Below, in pieces: positions 1 through 8,372 of a stretch of 64,000 nt of DNA (positions are counted from its first letter, which is position 1; the number at the start of each line of letters is the position of its first letter). The position numbers and the translations under genes were made by a program. Below the pieces are notes generated by a model that was not told where the DNA came from, searched no databases, and saw only the letters and a program-made list of their open reading frames with translations. The stretch comes from Aquabacterium commune (GTDB taxonomy: Bacteria; Pseudomonadota; Gammaproteobacteria; Burkholderiales; Burkholderiaceae_C): positions 310,001 to 374,000 of the forward strand of contig NZ_SNXW01000002.1 in NCBI RefSeq assembly GCF_004362855.1, read 5' to 3'.

Positions 1-1253
1 GCGCGCACCAGGCGCTCGCCGGTGCCCATGCCGAGGTACTGGCCGTCGCGTGTGACGATGAAGCCCTCGGTCAGGTAGCGCTGGTCTTCCGAGGTCAGCA
101 CGTCGGTGAGCTGGTCCAGGCCGATGCCGGCGTCCAGCACCAGGGGCTGGGTGTTGGCGAACAGCAGGCAGGAACGCTGGTCGTACAGCTCTTTGAAATA
201 GGGCTTGGAGTACTGGTTGAGGAAGCCGTGGCGGTTGACCAGGCCGATGGGCTGGCCGTCCTGCACCACGGCGATGGCGCGCAGCGACTCGTCTTGCAGG
301 AAGCGGCGCGCGGCCTGGTGGTGGGTGGCATCGGCCGGCAGGGGGGCCACCTCCATCACGATGGTGCCCAGGGCAAAGTCGCTGCGAGCCTGGCGCGTCT
401 TGCTGGGCAGCACGGCGATTTCGCGGCTGTCGATGACGGCGCGGGCCGCGGGCAGCAAGGCCTCGGCCAGGGTGGCCTGTGGGCGGCCCAGCAGGTAGCC
501 CTGGCCCAGCTCGATGCCCAGGTCGCGCAGGGCGCGCAGTTCTTCCGGCGTTTCCAGGCCCTCGGCCACCATCTGCGTGCCGAAGGTCTCGGCGATGCGG
601 CGCAGCGCGGTGATGGTCTGGACCTTCTCCGGGTGCGAGGCGATGTCGCGGGCGAAGTATTTGTCGATCTTGACGATGTCGGGCTTGAGCTCGGCCCACA
701 GGCGCAGGCTGGAGCGGCCATCGCCGAAGTCGTCGAGCGCGAGTTGCACGTCCAGGCGGCGCAGCATCTGGATGGCGTCGAGCAGGCGGGAAAGGTTGGC
801 CACGCGTTCGTGCTCGGTGATCTCCACCACCAGCCGGCCCGTGGGGATGCCCATGTCGCGGATCAGGCCCCAGATGCCATGCCCCACCGGGTGGGCCAGC
901 AAGGCGGCCAAGGCCCCGGCACTGAAGTTCACGAAGAGCTGACCCGCCATGCCCTGGCCGGCCCAGCCCTTGAGGGCCAGCTTGACGGCGTGCACCTCCA
1001 GGTCGAAGCCCACACCTTGCGCCTGGGCCGCTGCGAACAGGGCGTCGGGGGCGGCCAGCGCATGCCCGCGGGGACCGCGGAGCAAGGCCTCGTGGCCGAC
1101 CACTTCGCCGTCGCGCAGACGGCCCAGCGGTTGGTAATGGGTGCTCAAGAGGCCGCAGGCCATGATCTCGGAGACGGTCATCCCCGGCTGGCTGGCGGCC
1201 GCTTGCGCGACGAAATTCTCAGAAGTTGCCGATGCGTGCGCCGGTGGCGTCAT
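1..1253 (-). CDS. EAL-CBS cyclic-di-GMP phosphodiesterase (partial, C-terminus off window)
   Basis: Cytoplasmic protein predicted to hydrolyse c-di-GMP. An EAL domain fills roughly residues 30-265. All hallmark residues are visible: EALLRG, the Asn in FVNFS, the Glu in VEITEH, DDFGDG, VKIDKY, VAEGLE and the Gln in GQGYLLGRP, so catalysis looks possible. A CBS-pair-like region follows (QDESLRAIAVVQDGQPIGLVN) and continues past the window edge; in this architecture a GGDEF domain often comes last, but it is not visible here. The ATG at 1253 has GGGAG six bases upstream. A sigma-28-type promoter lies about 30 bp upstream, suggesting flagellar co-regulation. No transmembrane segment is visible in the part present. 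Confidence 0.88.
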   Translation of the reverse strand, partial: MTPPAHASATSENFVAQAAASQPGMTVSEIMACGLLSTHYQPLGRLRDGEVVGHEALLRGPRGHALAAPDALFAAAQAQGVGFDLEVHAVKLALKGWAGQGMAGQLFVNFSAGALAALLAHPVGHGIWGLIRDMGIPTGRLVVEITEHERVANLSRLLDAIQMLRRLDVQLALDDFGDGRSSLRLWAELKPDIVKIDKYFARDIASHPEKVQTITALRRIAETFGTQMVAEGLETPEELRALRDLGIELGQGYLLGRPQATLAEALLPAARAVIDSREIAVLPSKTRQARSDFALGTIVMEVAPLPADATHHQAARRFLQDESLRAIAVVQDGQPIGLVNRHGFLNQYSKPYFKELYDQRSCLLFANTQPLVLDAGIGLDQLTDVLTSEDQRYLTEGFIVTRDGQYLGMGTGERLVR

Positions 1254-1279
1254 GGTTTCTCCCTACAACAACGGGAGTT

Positions 1280-1307
1280 TTATCGGCCCGAAGTCAGGGC
1301 GCCTTGA
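1280..1307 (-). promoter_or_regulatory. candidate sigma-28 (FliA) promoter for the EAL gene
   Basis: On the minus strand the sequence has TCAAG (1307-1303) and a perfect GCCGATAA (1287-1280), with 16 bases between TCAA and the -10. The E. coli FliA consensus spacing is 15. The predicted transcript would start near 1273 and carry a 20-nt leader containing the GGGAG ribosome site. The same TCAAG -35 appears before cheY in this window. Confidence 0.55.
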
Positions 1308-1334
1308 GCAAAAAGCACGTGAATCTTCTGTGAC

Positions 1335-2507
1335 TCACAGGTTGAGCTGTTTGGCGATGATCTCGTTCATGATCTCGTGCGTGCCCCCGCCGATCGAGAG
1401 GATGCGGTTGTCGCGGTAGAGGCGCTCGACCACCGATTCGCGCATGTAGCCCATGCCGCCGAAGATTTGCACGGCCTCATACGTCACCTTGTCGGCGACC
1501 TCGGTGGCGAAGTTCTTGGCCATCGAAACCTCCTTGACCACCACCTGCCCCGCCTGCATGCGCGCGGCCACGCGGTAGGCGTACTCGCGCGCCACATCGA
1601 CCTGGGTGGCCATCTCGGCGAGCTTGTGGCGGATGACCTGGTGCTTGGCCAGGGGCTTGCCGAAGGTAACCCGATCCTTCACGTGGTCCAGGCAGGCTTC
1701 CAGCGCCATCTGCGCGGTCATGTAGGCCATCACGGCCAGGGCCAGGCGTTCGGCCTGGAAGTTCATCATGATGAGCATGAAGCCCGCGTTCTCCGGCCCG
1801 ATCAGGTGGCCCGCGGGCACGCGGCAGTCTTCGAAGAACAGTTCGGCCGTGTCAGAGGCCCACCAGCCCATCTTCTTCAGGTTGCGACCCACGCTGAAGC
1901 CGGGCGTGCCCTTGTCGATCAGCAGCAGCGACACGCCCGCGTAACCCTCGCCGCCGGTGCGCACGGCCACGGTGTAGTGGTCGGCGCGCACACCCGAGGT
2001 GATGTAGGTCTTGCTGCCGTTGACGACGTAGTGGTCGCCATCGCGCACGGCGCGGGTGCGCAGGTTGGCCACGTCGGAGCCGCCGCCGGGCTCGGTGATG
2101 GCCAGGGCCATGATTTTGTCGCCGGCCAGCACAGGCGGCACGATGCGCTGCTGCAGTTCGGGCGAGGCGCCGCGCCACACCGGCGGCAGGCCGATGTCGA
2201 GCGAGCCCAGGCTGGCCACCAGGCCGCCCGAGGTGCTGCGCATCAGCTCTTCGCTGACGGCCACCTTCATGAAGACATCGTGCTCGGCCGCGCCACCCAG
2301 GTGCTCGGGGTGGCCGATGCCCAGCAGGCCCAGGGCGCCGGCTTGCTGGTAGAGCTCACGCGGGAAGCTGCCCGCTTCCTCCCACTCGGCGATGTGCGGC
2401 AGGATTTCCTGCGCCACGAAGCGCCGGGTGGTCTCGCGGACCATGGCGTGGGTCTCGTTGAAGTAGGCAGGAAAGCCCGCTGGGGAGGTGTGGCCGGTGG
2501 CGCTCAT
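1335..2507 (-). CDS. acyl-CoA dehydrogenase family protein
   Basis: FAD-dependent alpha,beta-dehydrogenation of an acyl-CoA. 390 residues from the ATG at 2507, the family's usual length; an upstream in-frame ATG (2558) would add 17 low-complexity residues and is less likely. Signature 1 is ALAITEPGGGSDVANL (about 134-149). The C-terminal signature is QIFGGMGYMRE...YRDNRI...GGGTHEIM. The usual YEGT catalytic Glu of short/medium-chain enzymes is Gly here. The Glu in QAERLALA (E253) aligns with the isovaleryl-/long-chain-type base, so the enzyme looks active on branched or long substrates. Divergent from an SDR gene; the pair probably shares one regulator. Exact substrate unknown. Confidence 0.9.
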   Translation of the reverse strand: MSATGHTSPAGFPAYFNETHAMVRETTRRFVAQEILPHIAEWEEAGSFPRELYQQAGALGLLGIGHPEHLGGAAEHDVFMKVAVSEELMRSTSGGLVASLGSLDIGLPPVWRGASPELQQRIVPPVLAGDKIMALAITEPGGGSDVANLRTRAVRDGDHYVVNGSKTYITSGVRADHYTVAVRTGGEGYAGVSLLLIDKGTPGFSVGRNLKKMGWWASDTAELFFEDCRVPAGHLIGPENAGFMLIMMNFQAERLALAVMAYMTAQMALEACLDHVKDRVTFGKPLAKHQVIRHKLAEMATQVDVAREYAYRVAARMQAGQVVVKEVSMAKNFATEVADKVTYEAVQIFGGMGYMRESVVERLYRDNRILSIGGGTHEIMNEIIAKQLNL

Positions 2508-2584
2508 GGTGTCTCTCGGAGGGTGGGGTGGGTGACGGCGGGGGATGTCAGGGGCCATCGGTAGTTAACCTATGATGCCTGCAA

Positions 2585-2600
2585 TTGACGCTTACGTTAC
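2585..2600. promoter_or_regulatory. candidate operator/promoter between divergent acyl-CoA dehydrogenase and SDR genes
   Basis: TTGACGCTTACGTTAC is an imperfect inverted repeat resembling sites of MerR-family LiuR-type regulators of branched-chain and fatty-acid catabolism (remembered form TTGACGTTTACGTCAA). Its first six bases, TTGACG, with CACAAT 18 bases later (2609-2614), could also be a sigma-70 promoter for the SDR gene at 2680. No regulator gene is adjacent. Confidence 0.35.
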
Positions 2601-2679
2601 CCTGAGCCCACAATCCGGGCAAGCCCCAAGCCCCACATCCTTGTTTTCACCCTTCCTCACCCTTCCGGAGAGCGCGACC

Positions 2680-3576
2680 ATGACCCAGCCCACCGACCAC
2701 CCTGCCCGCTACGACAGCATCTTCCGCCCCGGCCTGTTCGCGGGCCAGGTCCACGTGGTCACGGGCGGCGGCTCGGGCATCGGGCGTTGCGTGGCGCACG
2801 AATTGGCCGCGCTCGGCGCCCCCGTGGTCATCACCGGCCGCAACGAAGAGAAGCTGGCGCGCACCGCCGCCGAAATCACCGAAGACGGCGGCCAGGTGTT
2901 CACCAGCGCCTTCGACATCCGCGACGAGGACCAGGTCAAGGCGGCCGTCGCCGCCATGGTGGCGCAGCACGGCCGCATCCACGGCCTGGTGAACAACGCC
3001 GGCGGCCAGTTCCCCTCGCCGGTGTCGGCCATCTCGAAGAAGGGCTTCGAGGCGGTGGTCACCAACAACCTGACAGGCGGCTTTTTGATGATGCGCGAGG
3101 CCTACAACCAGAGCATGGCGAAACACGGCGGCGCGGTGGTCAACATGACGGCCGACATGTGGAACGGCATGCCGGGCATGGCGCACTCGGGCGCCGCCCG
3201 CGCCGGCATGGCCAACCTCACGAAAACCGCGGCCTACGAATGGGCGGCATCCCACGTGCGCGTGAACGCGGTGGCGCCGGGCTGGATCGCCTCCAGCGGC
3301 ATGGACGCCTATGGCCCGGCCATGGCCCCGATGATCCGCATGCTCAAGGACAACCTGCCGGCCAAGCGCATGGGCCTGGAGGCCGAGGTCAGCTCGGTGA
3401 TCTGCTTCCTGCTGAGCCCGGGCGCGGCCTTCGTGACCGGCATCACCGTGGCCATCGACGGTGGCGCGCCGCTGCACAGCCCGGTCATGCCCACGCCCAA
3501 CCACGCCGGCGCCCCCACCTACGACGGCTTCCACCGCGCGGCGGTGCCGGCGGTGCTGCAGACCCAGGGCGAGTGA
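2680..3576 (+). CDS. SDR-family oxidoreductase, dienoyl/enoyl-CoA reductase-like
   Basis: Rossmann-fold NAD(P)H-dependent reductase of 298 residues from the ATG at 2680. The nucleotide site TGGGSGIG is at 28-35 and NNAG at 105-108. The classical YxxxK catalytic pair is replaced by S170xxxR174 (HSGAARAG). Loss of this Tyr is characteristic of the 2,4-dienoyl-CoA reductase/peroxisomal enoyl-CoA reductase branch, where a Ser occupies the position; a role in acyl-CoA metabolism fits the divergent acyl-CoA dehydrogenase. The Arg in place of Lys is less usual. A citronellol-type SDR (AtuB-like) is an alternative assignment. Substrate cannot be set from sequence alone. Confidence 0.85.
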   Translation: MTQPTDHPARYDSIFRPGLFAGQVHVVTGGGSGIGRCVAHELAALGAPVVITGRNEEKLARTAAEITEDGGQVFTSAFDIRDEDQVKAAVAAMVAQHGRIHGLVNNAGGQFPSPVSAISKKGFEAVVTNNLTGGFLMMREAYNQSMAKHGGAVVNMTADMWNGMPGMAHSGAARAGMANLTKTAAYEWAASHVRVNAVAPGWIASSGMDAYGPAMAPMIRMLKDNLPAKRMGLEAEVSSVICFLLSPGAAFVTGITVAIDGGAPLHSPVMPTPNHAGAPTYDGFHRAAVPAVLQTQGE

Positions 3577-3701
3577 GCATGGTGGAGGTGGCGCTGGCTT
3601 GAAGTGCCTTTGACCCACTTTTGCAGAAGTTTGAGGGTGCGGCGCGGCGGATGACTCCCTAGAATCGGTGACAACTTCGCGTCACCCCGACCGTGCCCAC
3701 C

Positions 3702-4493
3702 ATGCCCACCCTGTCGATCTTGCACGCCGTGTTCGCGGCCGCCTTGCTGCTGTTCCTGGCCAAGTCCGTGGCCTGGCTCATCCAGCGGCGCATGGGCAAC
3801 GGCGGCATCGTCGATGCCATCTGGGCCTGGGCCCTGGGCGGCCTGGCCGTGTGGTTCGCCGCCGTGGGCACAGCCCCCGCCGAGGTGCGCCTGACCCTGG
3901 GCGCCATGGGCGGGCTGTGGGGCCTGCGCCTGGGCACCTACCTGTGGGGCCGCAACTGGCGCGCAGCCGAAGACTGGCGCTACGCCAAGTTCCGCGCCGA
4001 CTGGGGCGCACAGGCGCAATCGAAAATGTTCTGGTTCTTCCAGTTCCAGAATCTGTTCACCCTGGCCCTGGCCGCCAGCGCCTTTATCCCGGCCGCCTAT
4101 GGCGAGGGCTCACCCGGGCCGCTGGGCCTGGCCGCTGCGGTGGCCATCCTGCTGGTGTCGGTCTGGGGCGAAGGCCTCGCCGACGAGCAACTGCGCCGCT
4201 TCAAGGCCGAGCCGGCCCGCCGTGGCCAGGTCTGCGACGTCGGCCTGTGGCGCTACAGCCGCCATCCCAACTACTTTTTCGAGTGCGTGCACTGGCTCGC
4301 CTACATCCCCCTCGCGCTGGGCGGCAGCCTGTGGGGCTGGTCGCTGGTCGCGCCGATGGTCATGGTCTTGCTGCTGCTGAAGATCTCGGGCGTGCCCCTG
4401 CTGGAAGCCGAGATGGCCGTGCGCAAACCGGGCTACGCCGAGTACATGAAGCGCACCAGCATGTTGCTGCCCTGGCCGCCACGCCGCGCCTGA
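3702..4493 (+). CDS. DUF1295 membrane protein (steroid 5-alpha-reductase-like)
   Basis: Integral membrane protein of 263 residues with about six or seven hydrophobic segments. The C-terminal half carries the methyltransferase/reductase-type motif: CDVGLWRYSRHPNYFFE followed by PLLEAEMAVRKPGYAEYM, typical of DUF1295 and related isoprenylcysteine-methyltransferase or 5-alpha-reductase folds. It precedes a cyclopropane-synthase-like methyltransferase by 81 bp, an association seen in other proteobacteria, so a lipid-modifying role is inferred. A GTG at 3693 is an alternative start; neither start has a clear Shine-Dalgarno sequence. A TAGAAT -10-like hexamer lies at 3660-3665 without a good -35. 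Confidence 0.85.
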   Translation: MPTLSILHAVFAAALLLFLAKSVAWLIQRRMGNGGIVDAIWAWALGGLAVWFAAVGTAPAEVRLTLGAMGGLWGLRLGTYLWGRNWRAAEDWRYAKFRADWGAQAQSKMFWFFQFQNLFTLALAASAFIPAAYGEGSPGPLGLAAAVAILLVSVWGEGLADEQLRRFKAEPARRGQVCDVGLWRYSRHPNYFFECVHWLAYIPLALGGSLWGWSLVAPMVMVLLLLKISGVPLLEAEMAVRKPGYAEYMKRTSMLLPWPPRRA

Positions 4494-4574
4494 CGTCACC
4501 CGTCATCTTGCACACCCTGCATCCAACCCTGGATGGACTGCGTAAGGCCTGACACCTCTGGAGGAGCCTGAACC

Positions 4575-5627
4575 ATGTTGTTTGCCATCGAATGGGCCGA
4601 AAACGGCCTGCTGCCCGACACCGTCATCCGCGCCGGCATGCGCCGCCTGATGGCCCAGCGCCTGGCCGCCCACCACGACCAACCCCCATCGCGCCGCACC
4701 GCGGCCTTCCGTGATTTCGTGGCCGACCTCAAGAGCAGCCCCATCGCCATCCACACGCACGACGCCAACGTGCAGCACTACGAGGTGCCCGCCCAGTTCT
4801 TCCACCTGCACCTGGGCCCGCGCCTGAAGTACTCGTGCTGCTGGTACGAGCGCGGCAACGAGACCCTGGCCCAGGCGGAGGAAGCGATGATGCGCATCTA
4901 CGCCGAACGCGCCCAACTCGACAAGCTCAAGGCCGGCGACCGCGTGCTCGACCTGGGCTGCGGCTGGGGCTCGCTGAGCCTGTGGCTGGCGGAACACTAC
5001 CCCCACCTGGAGATCGTCGGTTTCAGCAACTCGCACGGCCAGCGCGAGTTCATCGAAGGCCGCGCCCGCGAGCGTGGTTTCCAGAACCTGCGCATCGTCA
5101 CCGGCAACGTCGCCACCGATCCCATGCCCGCCGATGCGCTCAAGGGCGGTTTCAACCGCGTCATCTCCATCGAGATGTTCGAGCACATGCGCAACTACCA
5201 GCTGCTGCTCAAGAAGGTGCGCGGCTGGATGACCGACGACGCCAAGCTCTTCGTGCACATCTTCGCCCACCCCACCCTGGCCTACCCCTACGAGGTCAAG
5301 GACAAGAGCGACTGGATGACGCAGTACTTCTTCCTCGGCGGCATCATGCCCAACGAGCACCTGCTGGCGCAGTTCCAGGACGACATGAAGCTGTCCAACC
5401 AGTGGTGGGTGGACGGCACCCACTACCAGAAGACGGCCGAACATTGGCTGCAGGGCATGGACAGCAACAAGGCCGCCGTGCTGGCCACCTTCCAGCAATG
5501 CTATGGCGATGACGCCGAGCGCTGGGTGCAACGCTGGCGCATGTTCTACATGGCCGTGGCCGAGTTCTTCGGTTACCAGCACGGCAGCGAGTGGGGCGTG
5601 ACCCACCTGCTGTTTGACGCACGCTGA
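4575..5627 (+). CDS. cyclopropane-fatty-acyl-phospholipid synthase family methyltransferase
   Basis: SAM-dependent methyltransferase of the CFA/coclaurine N-methyltransferase-like family, 350 residues. The SAM-binding motif VLDLGCGWGSL is at 124-134. The family landmarks SNSHGQREFI, VISIEMFEHMRNY and a central Asp/Lys-rich block are all present. At 350 residues it lacks the extra N-terminal domain of E. coli Cfa, so it belongs to the shorter class whose substrate is often unproven. GGAG precedes the ATG. It sits between the DUF1295 membrane protein and a periplasmic protein in one apparent operon, consistent with a membrane-lipid modification path. Active-site Cys assignment was not attempted. 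Confidence 0.88.
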   Translation: MLFAIEWAENGLLPDTVIRAGMRRLMAQRLAAHHDQPPSRRTAAFRDFVADLKSSPIAIHTHDANVQHYEVPAQFFHLHLGPRLKYSCCWYERGNETLAQAEEAMMRIYAERAQLDKLKAGDRVLDLGCGWGSLSLWLAEHYPHLEIVGFSNSHGQREFIEGRARERGFQNLRIVTGNVATDPMPADALKGGFNRVISIEMFEHMRNYQLLLKKVRGWMTDDAKLFVHIFAHPTLAYPYEVKDKSDWMTQYFFLGGIMPNEHLLAQFQDDMKLSNQWWVDGTHYQKTAEHWLQGMDSNKAAVLATFQQCYGDDAERWVQRWRMFYMAVAEFFGYQHGSEWGVTHLLFDAR

Positions 5628-5637
5628 GGGCCGCACC

Positions 5638-6405
5638 ATGAGGCCGCTCAACCAGGTCCGCCTGCTCGCCGTGGTGGTGGCCGGCACACTGCTGGGGTGC
5701 GAGGTCGCGCAGGCCGAAACCGTGCTCGGCTTTGCCCGTGACGCCAGCTCGCAGCGCTTCCTCTACACCGAGGTGCACGAGTTCAAACGCGGCAGCGATG
5801 GCGAGGTGCAAACCGCCACCACGCGCTACTACGACCCGCAAGGCCGCGAGATGGCGCGCAAGTCGCTGGACTACCGCGCCAACCGCTACATCCCGATCTA
5901 CAAGATGGAGATGCCGGCGCAGCGCTACAGCGAAGGCATCAGCGGCAACGGCGACCCGGTGGAGGTGTTCAAGCAGGACCAGGGCAAGGAGACCCGCAAG
6001 GGCCTGGCGCGCGACAGCGGTCTGGAAGCGGCCGACTCCGGCTTCAACCACCTGCTGCTGGACCAGCTGCCGCAGCTGCGCAAGGGCGAGACCGTGAGCT
6101 TCAAGCTCATCGTGGCGGGCAACACCGACCGCTTCCGCTTCCGCGCACGCAAGGTGGCCGATGTCCAGGTCGAGCAGGAGGCCGGCGTCCAGCTGCGCGT
6201 GGAGCCCGACTCGCTGCTGCGCCTGCTGGTCAACCCCATCGACATCGTCTATGACGCCAAGGGCACGCGGCTGCTGAGCTATGTGGGCGTGTCCAACGTC
6301 ATCGACCCGAGCAGCGGCCAGGTTCACAAGCAGGTCAGCATCCGCTATGTCGGCCCAGTGCCGTCCGAGGCGCGCTGGCCCCAACGGACCGTGGCCACGC
6401 CCTGA
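5638..6405 (+). CDS. periplasmic protein of unknown function
   Basis: 255 residues from the ATG ten bases after the upstream stop codon. It has an N-terminal signal: hydrophobic LLAVVVAGTLLG, then either a signal peptidase I site at AQA/ET or a weak lipobox LLGC. The remainder is soluble, beta-rich and repeatedly charged, with no motif I can assign with certainty. Position at the end of the DUF1295/CFA-like operon suggests it assists that pathway at the membrane. Its last 61 bases overlap the 3' end of the histidine kinase gene on the other strand, an unusually deep convergent overlap. Confidence 0.75.
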   Translation: MRPLNQVRLLAVVVAGTLLGCEVAQAETVLGFARDASSQRFLYTEVHEFKRGSDGEVQTATTRYYDPQGREMARKSLDYRANRYIPIYKMEMPAQRYSEGISGNGDPVEVFKQDQGKETRKGLARDSGLEAADSGFNHLLLDQLPQLRKGETVSFKLIVAGNTDRFRFRARKVADVQVEQEAGVQLRVEPDSLLRLLVNPIDIVYDAKGTRLLSYVGVSNVIDPSSGQVHKQVSIRYVGPVPSEARWPQRTVATP

Positions 6406-8372
6406 GCCCGCTCCCGCCCGGCCCAGCGCACCAGCTTGGCGTAGAGGTCTTCCACCGAGATGGGCTTGGAGACGTGGTCGTTCATGCCCGCGTCCAGCAC
6501 CTTCTGGCGGTCGGACACCATGGCGTTGGCCGTCATGGCGATGATGGGCAGACCCTTCCAACGGGCGTCGGCACGGATGCAGCGCGTGGCGGTGTAGCCG
6601 TCCATGCCGGGCATCTGGCAGTCCATCAGGATGCAGTCGAAGCGTTGCTCGGCCAGCAGCGCCAGCACCTCGTGCCCATTGGACGCCACGCTCACCGCGA
6701 TGCCCACGCGCGCCAGCAAGGCCACGGCGAGCTCCTGGTTGACCTCGTTGTCTTCGGCCAGCAGCACGCGCACGCCGACCAGCTCGGGCGGGGCCTCGGG
6801 CAAGGGCAGGTGGCCCAGGGTGCCGCCATGACCGCCATGACCACCCTGTGCCGCTGACCCGCCCAGGCGCTGGCTTTGCCCGTCGCCCGTGCGGGCCAGG
6901 TCCAGCGGGTAGCGCAGGCTGAAGCCGAAGGTGCTGCCTTGGCCCGCTTGGCTGCTCACATCGATCTCGCCACCCATCATCGCCACCAGCTGGCGGCTGA
7001 TGGCCAGCCCCAGGCCGGTGCCGCCAAAGTGGCGCGAGGTCGAGCTGTCGCCCTGGCTGAAGGGCTGGAACAGGCGCGCGAGCTGCTCGGGCGTCATGCC
7101 CACGCCGGTGTCGCGCACATCGAAGCGCAAGGTCGCCTCACCCGGGCTTTGCGACAGCACCCGCACGCTCAGCTTGACCTGACCCTGCGCGGTGAACTTC
7201 ACGGCATTGCCCACCAGGTTGACCAGCACCTGCTGCAGCCGCAAGGGGTCGCCCATCAGGCGGATGGGCGCATCGGAGGCCACGGTGAAACTCAGCACCA
7301 GGCCCTTCTCGCGGGCCTTGACGCCGACCACATCCAGCAGGCTGTCGAGCACATCGGTCAGGGAAAAAGGCGTTTGCTCCAGGTCGAGCTTGCCGGCCTC
7401 GATCTTGGAGAAATCGAGGATGTCGTTGAGGATGCCCAGCAGCAGGCGCGCCGCCGTGCTGACGCGCTGGATGTAGCCCCGCTGCGGTTCGGCCATGCCG
7501 CTGTGCAGGGCCAGGTCGCTCATGCCGATGATGGCGTTCATCGGCGTGCGGATCTCGTGGCTGACATTGGCCAGGAATTCGCCCTTGGCGGCATTGGCCA
7601 GCTCGGCGGCCTCCTTGTCCACGGCCAGCTGCTGGCTGCGCTGCTCGGTGGCCTGGCGCTTGGCAATCTCATCCTGCAGCGACACCCGCATGCCATTGAT
7701 GGCATCGGCCAGCACGTCGATCTCATCGGCCTGCCCGGGCTGCGCCCGGGGCGTGCGCGCCAGCTGCAAGGGGCGGTCCAGCTGGTCCAGCGTCAGCTCG
7801 GACGCGTAGCGCGCGACCTGCTGCACATGCCGCAGGATGAGCAGGCGCATGCCGACCACGATGGCCAGGGCCAGCACGGCCGAGCGCAGCAGCTCCGTCA
7901 GGAAGACCGTCAAGGCGATGTCGCGCAAGCGGCCATGGAGCCCCGACAGCGACACCTCGACCGTCAATTGCCCGATCACCCGCCCCTGGCCTGTGCCCTC
8001 GTCGGGCCGCACCAGGTCGTAGCGGCGCGACACCACCTGGGGCAGCCAGGCGCTGTCGTTGGGCGAGGCACGCTGGCCGATGGGCGCCACCTCGAACGGC
8101 ATGTCGCCGGTGATGGCGGCGTGGCTGACATCGGGCTGGCTGGCGATGCCCGCGAGCTGCTGCTGGATCAGGCTTTCATCGAGCTGCCAGACGTCGGCCG
8201 TCAGGGCCGGCACCTGGGTGGTGCCGATGACCCGCAAGCCCTCGTGGATGGCCTGCAGTCCCTCCCGGTAAGCCGTGTAGAGCTGGTAGCCCCCGGCCAG
8301 CAAGGCGATCAACAGGCTGGTGCTCAGCACCTGCACCGTCATGCGCCGGGAAATGGACGTGCCGATCTTCAT
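6345..8372 (-). CDS. hybrid sensor histidine kinase with C-terminal receiver
   Basis: 675 residues. Membrane segments at about 14-33 and 157-180 bracket a periplasmic sensor of some 120 residues; a HAMP-like linker and coiled coil follow. The HisKA motif FLANVSHEIRTPMNAIIGM places the phospho-His at 272. The ATPase domain shows N389 in LVGNAVKF, DTGVGM and GTGLGLAISR. After a Gly/His-rich linker (about 500-522) comes a receiver with E540/D541, phospho-Asp D584 and K636. No Hpt domain or output domain is visible, so phosphotransfer partners lie elsewhere. The ATG overlaps the stop of the solute-binding gene (ATGA), so the two proteins are probably made together and the binding protein may present ligand to this kinase. 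Confidence 0.92.
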   Translation of the reverse strand: MKIGTSISRRMTVQVLSTSLLIALLAGGYQLYTAYREGLQAIHEGLRVIGTTQVPALTADVWQLDESLIQQQLAGIASQPDVSHAAITGDMPFEVAPIGQRASPNDSAWLPQVVSRRYDLVRPDEGTGQGRVIGQLTVEVSLSGLHGRLRDIALTVFLTELLRSAVLALAIVVGMRLLILRHVQQVARYASELTLDQLDRPLQLARTPRAQPGQADEIDVLADAINGMRVSLQDEIAKRQATEQRSQQLAVDKEAAELANAAKGEFLANVSHEIRTPMNAIIGMSDLALHSGMAEPQRGYIQRVSTAARLLLGILNDILDFSKIEAGKLDLEQTPFSLTDVLDSLLDVVGVKAREKGLVLSFTVASDAPIRLMGDPLRLQQVLVNLVGNAVKFTAQGQVKLSVRVLSQSPGEATLRFDVRDTGVGMTPEQLARLFQPFSQGDSSTSRHFGGTGLGLAISRQLVAMMGGEIDVSSQAGQGSTFGFSLRYPLDLARTGDGQSQRLGGSAAQGGHGGHGGTLGHLPLPEAPPELVGVRVLLAEDNEVNQELAVALLARVGIAVSVASNGHEVLALLAEQRFDCILMDCQMPGMDGYTATRCIRADARWKGLPIIAMTANAMVSDRQKVLDAGMNDHVSKPISVEDLYAKLVRWAGRERAQGVATVRWGQRASDGTGPT

